This document shows positions 5,662 to 7,623 of a DNA stretch of 7,623 nt, piece after piece. The DNA comes from Janthinobacterium lividum (GTDB taxonomy: Bacteria > Pseudomonadota > Gammaproteobacteria > Burkholderiales > Burkholderiaceae_D). A program made the position numbers and the translations under genes. Within the stretch, counting starts at the first letter, position 1, and each line of letters opens with the position of its first letter. The stretch covers positions 1-7,623 of the forward strand of contig CAMBDR010000187.1 in the NCBI GenBank assembly GCA_945864765.1. Reading direction: 5' to 3'. The notes below the pieces were generated by a model that had not been told where the DNA came from, searched no databases, and saw nothing but the letters and a program-made list of their open reading frames with translations.

Positions 5662-5665
5662 AGGA
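5662..5665 (+). promoter_or_regulatory. Ribosome binding site deciding the gsiB start
   Basis: AGGA lies 5 nt before the ATG at 5671 but directly abuts and overlaps the in-frame ATG at 5665. This favours 5671 as the initiation codon. Confidence 0.6.
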
Positions 5666-5670
5666 TGATC

Positions 5671-7233
5671 ATGCTCAAATCTGCCTCACGCCGCTATTGC
5701 GCCGCCTTGCTCACCTTCGCCACCTTCGCCACCATCAGCGCTCCAAGCTGGGCCGCCAAGGATGTGGTATTTGCCGTCGCGTCAACCTTCACCTCGCTCG
5801 ACCCGTATGACGCCAACGATACCTTGTCGCTTTCTGCCGCCAAATCCGTGTATCAGGGCTTGTTTGGGTTTGATACCAATATGAAAGTGGTGACCGTGCT
5901 GGCCGAGGGTTTTGAAGTGAGCAAGAACAAGCTGGAATACAGCATTACCCTGCGCAAAGGCGTGAAGTTTCATGACGGTAGCGATTTCAAGGCCGACACC
6001 GTAAAAGGCGTGCTCGACCGCGTCACCAATCCCGAGAATAAACTGAAACGCTTTAATTTGTTCAACCGCATCGCCAAAACCGAAGTCATCAACGACTACG
6101 CCGTTAAAATCACCCTGAAAGAACCGTTTTCAGCCTTTATCAACACCCTGGCCCACCCTTCGGCAGTGATGATTTCACCCGCCGCCTTAAAACAATATGG
6201 CAATAAAGATATCGCTTTTCACCCGGTCGGCACCGGCCCTTATCAATTTGTGGAATGGAAGCAAACCGATTATTTGAAGGTGAAGAAATTTGACGGCTAT
6301 TGGAAAAAAGGCTTGCCCAAGGTCGATAGCCTGACCTTTAAACCGGTCATCGATAATAATACCCGCAGCTCGGTGTTGCAAACCGGGGAAGCGCATTTTA
6401 CCTATCCGGTGCCGTATGAACAAATCGATTTATTAAAAGCCAAACCCGGTTTAACGGTGGTGACCGCGCCGTCGATTATTGCGCGCTATATCACCCTCAA
6501 CCATTTGCAAAAGCCGTTTGACAACATCAAGGTGCGGCAGGCACTCAATTATGCGGTCAATAAAGACGCTTTGAGCAAAATCGCCTTTAACGGCCAGGCC
6601 ATTGCCTCCCAGGGGGTGGTGCCGCAAGGGGTGGATTTTGCCCTGAAAAAAACCCCTTGGCCCTACGATCCAAACAAGGCGCGCCAGTTGCTCAAAGAAG
6701 CCGGTTACCCGAATGGTTTTGAAACCGAACTGTGGTCGGCCTATAACCACTCGACGGCGCAAAAAGTGATCCAGTTTGTGCAACAACAATTGGCGCAAGT
6801 GGGGGTGAAAGCCAAACTGACGGCGCTGGAAGCCGGGCAGCGGGTAGAAAAAGTGGAAAGCGCGCCCACGCCAGCGAGCGCGCCGGTGCGCATGTATTAC
6901 GTGGGCTGGTCATCATCTACCGGCGAAGCAGATTGGGCGCTACGCCCTTTGCTGGGCTCGGATTCCTTCCCGCCCAAATTGTTTAATATGGCCTATTATA
7001 AAAACCCGGCGGTCGATAGCGCCTTGGCTGCCGCACTCACCAGTACCGAACGTAGCGAAAAAGAAAAGCTTTACGCCAGCGCGCAAGAAGCGGTGTGGGC
7101 CGATGTCCCATGGATTTTTTTGGTGACCGAAAAACTGCTGTATGCGCATAGCAAACAATTGTCCGGCGTCACGGTTTTGCCGGATGCGTCCTTTCATTTT
7201 GACGAGATGGATTTAAAAACCGCTGCAAAATAG
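5671..7233 (+). CDS. gsiB: GsiB-like periplasmic glutathione/oligopeptide-binding protein
   Basis: The 520-residue product is a family 5 extracellular solute-binding protein closely resembling E. coli GsiB, which captures glutathione in the periplasm for the GsiABCD importer. It starts with a Sec signal peptide (Arg7-Arg8, hydrophobic core, cleavage after 'APSWA' near residue 28), without a lipobox Cys. Recognisable GsiB-like stretches include 'LDPYDANDTLS', 'AKSVYQGLFGFD', 'PFSAFINTLAHP', 'PVGTGPY', 'HSTAQKVIQFVQQQLAQVG' and 'GWSSSTGEADWAL'. Length is close to the usual 510-520. ATG at 5671 is preferred over 5665 on ribosome-binding-site spacing. The next gene encodes the matching permease, 20 nt downstream. 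No clear promoter is seen in 5556-5660, so before the insertion it may have been transcribed with paiB. Glutathione as substrate is inferred by similarity; related proteins bind other peptides. Confidence 0.92.
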   Translation: MLKSASRRYCAALLTFATFATISAPSWAAKDVVFAVASTFTSLDPYDANDTLSLSAAKSVYQGLFGFDTNMKVVTVLAEGFEVSKNKLEYSITLRKGVKFHDGSDFKADTVKGVLDRVTNPENKLKRFNLFNRIAKTEVINDYAVKITLKEPFSAFINTLAHPSAVMISPAALKQYGNKDIAFHPVGTGPYQFVEWKQTDYLKVKKFDGYWKKGLPKVDSLTFKPVIDNNTRSSVLQTGEAHFTYPVPYEQIDLLKAKPGLTVVTAPSIIARYITLNHLQKPFDNIKVRQALNYAVNKDALSKIAFNGQAIASQGVVPQGVDFALKKTPWPYDPNKARQLLKEAGYPNGFETELWSAYNHSTAQKVIQFVQQQLAQVGVKAKLTALEAGQRVEKVESAPTPASAPVRMYYVGWSSSTGEADWALRPLLGSDSFPPKLFNMAYYKNPAVDSALAAALTSTERSEKEKLYASAQEAVWADVPWIFLVTEKLLYAHSKQLSGVTVLPDASFHFDEMDLKTAAK

Positions 7234-7253
7234 ATCTTGAAACCCACCCGCCC

Positions 7254-7623
7254 ATGTTTGCTTACATCATAAAACGTCTGGCCGCACTGCTGCCCACCCT
7301 GCTGCTGGTGGCCTTGCTGGTGTTTGGCTTTGTTCACTTGCTGCCGGGCGACCCGGCACGCCTGGCGGCCGGGCCGGAGGCAGATTTGCAAACGGTGGAA
7401 CTGGTGCGGCGCGACCTGGGCCTGGATCAACCCCTGGGGCGGCAGTTTCAGCATTTTATGCTGCATGCGCTGCAAGGTGATTTTGGCACCTCGCTACGCA
7501 GCAAGCGCCCCGTGTCGCAAGAGATTAGCGAGCGCTTTGGCCCCACCTTTTGGCTCACTGTGTGCGCCATGGGCTGGTCGGTATTGCTGGGCATGTTACT
7601 GGGCATGGTCTCGGCGGTGTGGC
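7254..7623 (+). CDS. gsiC: GsiC-like ABC importer permease, 3'-truncated by the window edge
   Basis: ATG at 7254 opens a frame of 123 codons that runs off the end of the window. The N-terminus 'MFAYIIKRLAALLPTLLLVA', then 'HLLPGDPARLAAGPEAD', 'ELVRRDLGLDQPL', 'GDFGTSLRSKRPV' and 'ISERFGPTFWLTV' are characteristic of DppB/GsiC-type inner-membrane permeases and very close to E. coli GsiC (about 306 residues), so roughly 180 residues are missing. TM1 is at about residues 9-30 and TM2 begins at about 101. It would pair with GsiD (expected downstream) and the ATPase GsiA to import the ligand delivered by GsiB. It follows gsiB by 20 nt, in the same operon. No strong Shine-Dalgarno is visible before the start, which suggests coupling to gsiB translation. 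Confidence 0.93.
   Translation, partial: MFAYIIKRLAALLPTLLLVALLVFGFVHLLPGDPARLAAGPEADLQTVELVRRDLGLDQPLGRQFQHFMLHALQGDFGTSLRSKRPVSQEISERFGPTFWLTVCAMGWSVLLGMLLGMVSAVW

Overview
The window looks like a piece of a proteobacterial chromosome, probably betaproteobacterial. That placement is inferred from the gene families and a moderately GC-rich host background, with no marker gene to settle it. All supported genes are on the + strand.

Layout: (1) Bases 1-603 hold the 3' part of a PaiB-family FMN-binding split-barrel gene, whose N-terminus lies before the window. (2) Bases 604-1426 are visibly AT-rich. They carry a near-consensus sigma70-type promoter and two tandem small genes (46 and 52 codons) for paralogous secreted peptides. 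Both peptides share one six-cysteine pattern, C-x2-C-x-C-x4-C-x-C-x4-C. A strong hairpin follows. (3) Bases 1427-5448 are a four-gene transporter operon: FtsX/MacB-type permease, MacA/HlyD-type adaptor lipoprotein, ABC ATPase, and a second FtsX/MacB-type permease. Junctions are overlapping except for a 46-nt gap before the ATPase. (4) Bases 5466-5555 are a second, diverged copy of the last 30 codons of paiB, with no start codon. (5) Bases 5671-7623 hold gsiB and the start of gsiC, which encode the binding protein and first permease of a glutathione/oligopeptide ABC importer.

The paralogous 3' ends of paiB on either side of the peptide/transporter block suggest how it arrived. The ancestral order was probably paiB-gsiB-gsiC. 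A roughly 4.9-kb cassette entered near the paiB 3' end, supplied a replacement AT-rich 3' end, and left the original GC-rich 3' end stranded before gsiB. No integrase is visible, so the mechanism (site-specific integration, homologous exchange, or duplication followed by loss) is open.

Proposed working model (inference): the two peptides cross the inner membrane by Sec, mature to 23-27 residues, probably form disulfides in the periplasm, and are then pushed out by a tripartite MacAB-like pump with a TolC-type channel encoded elsewhere. They may be bacteriocin- or toxin-like effectors, signals, or metal-binding peptides; the sequence does not decide. No C39 peptidase domain, radical-SAM or other modifying enzyme, or obvious immunity gene is present in the window.
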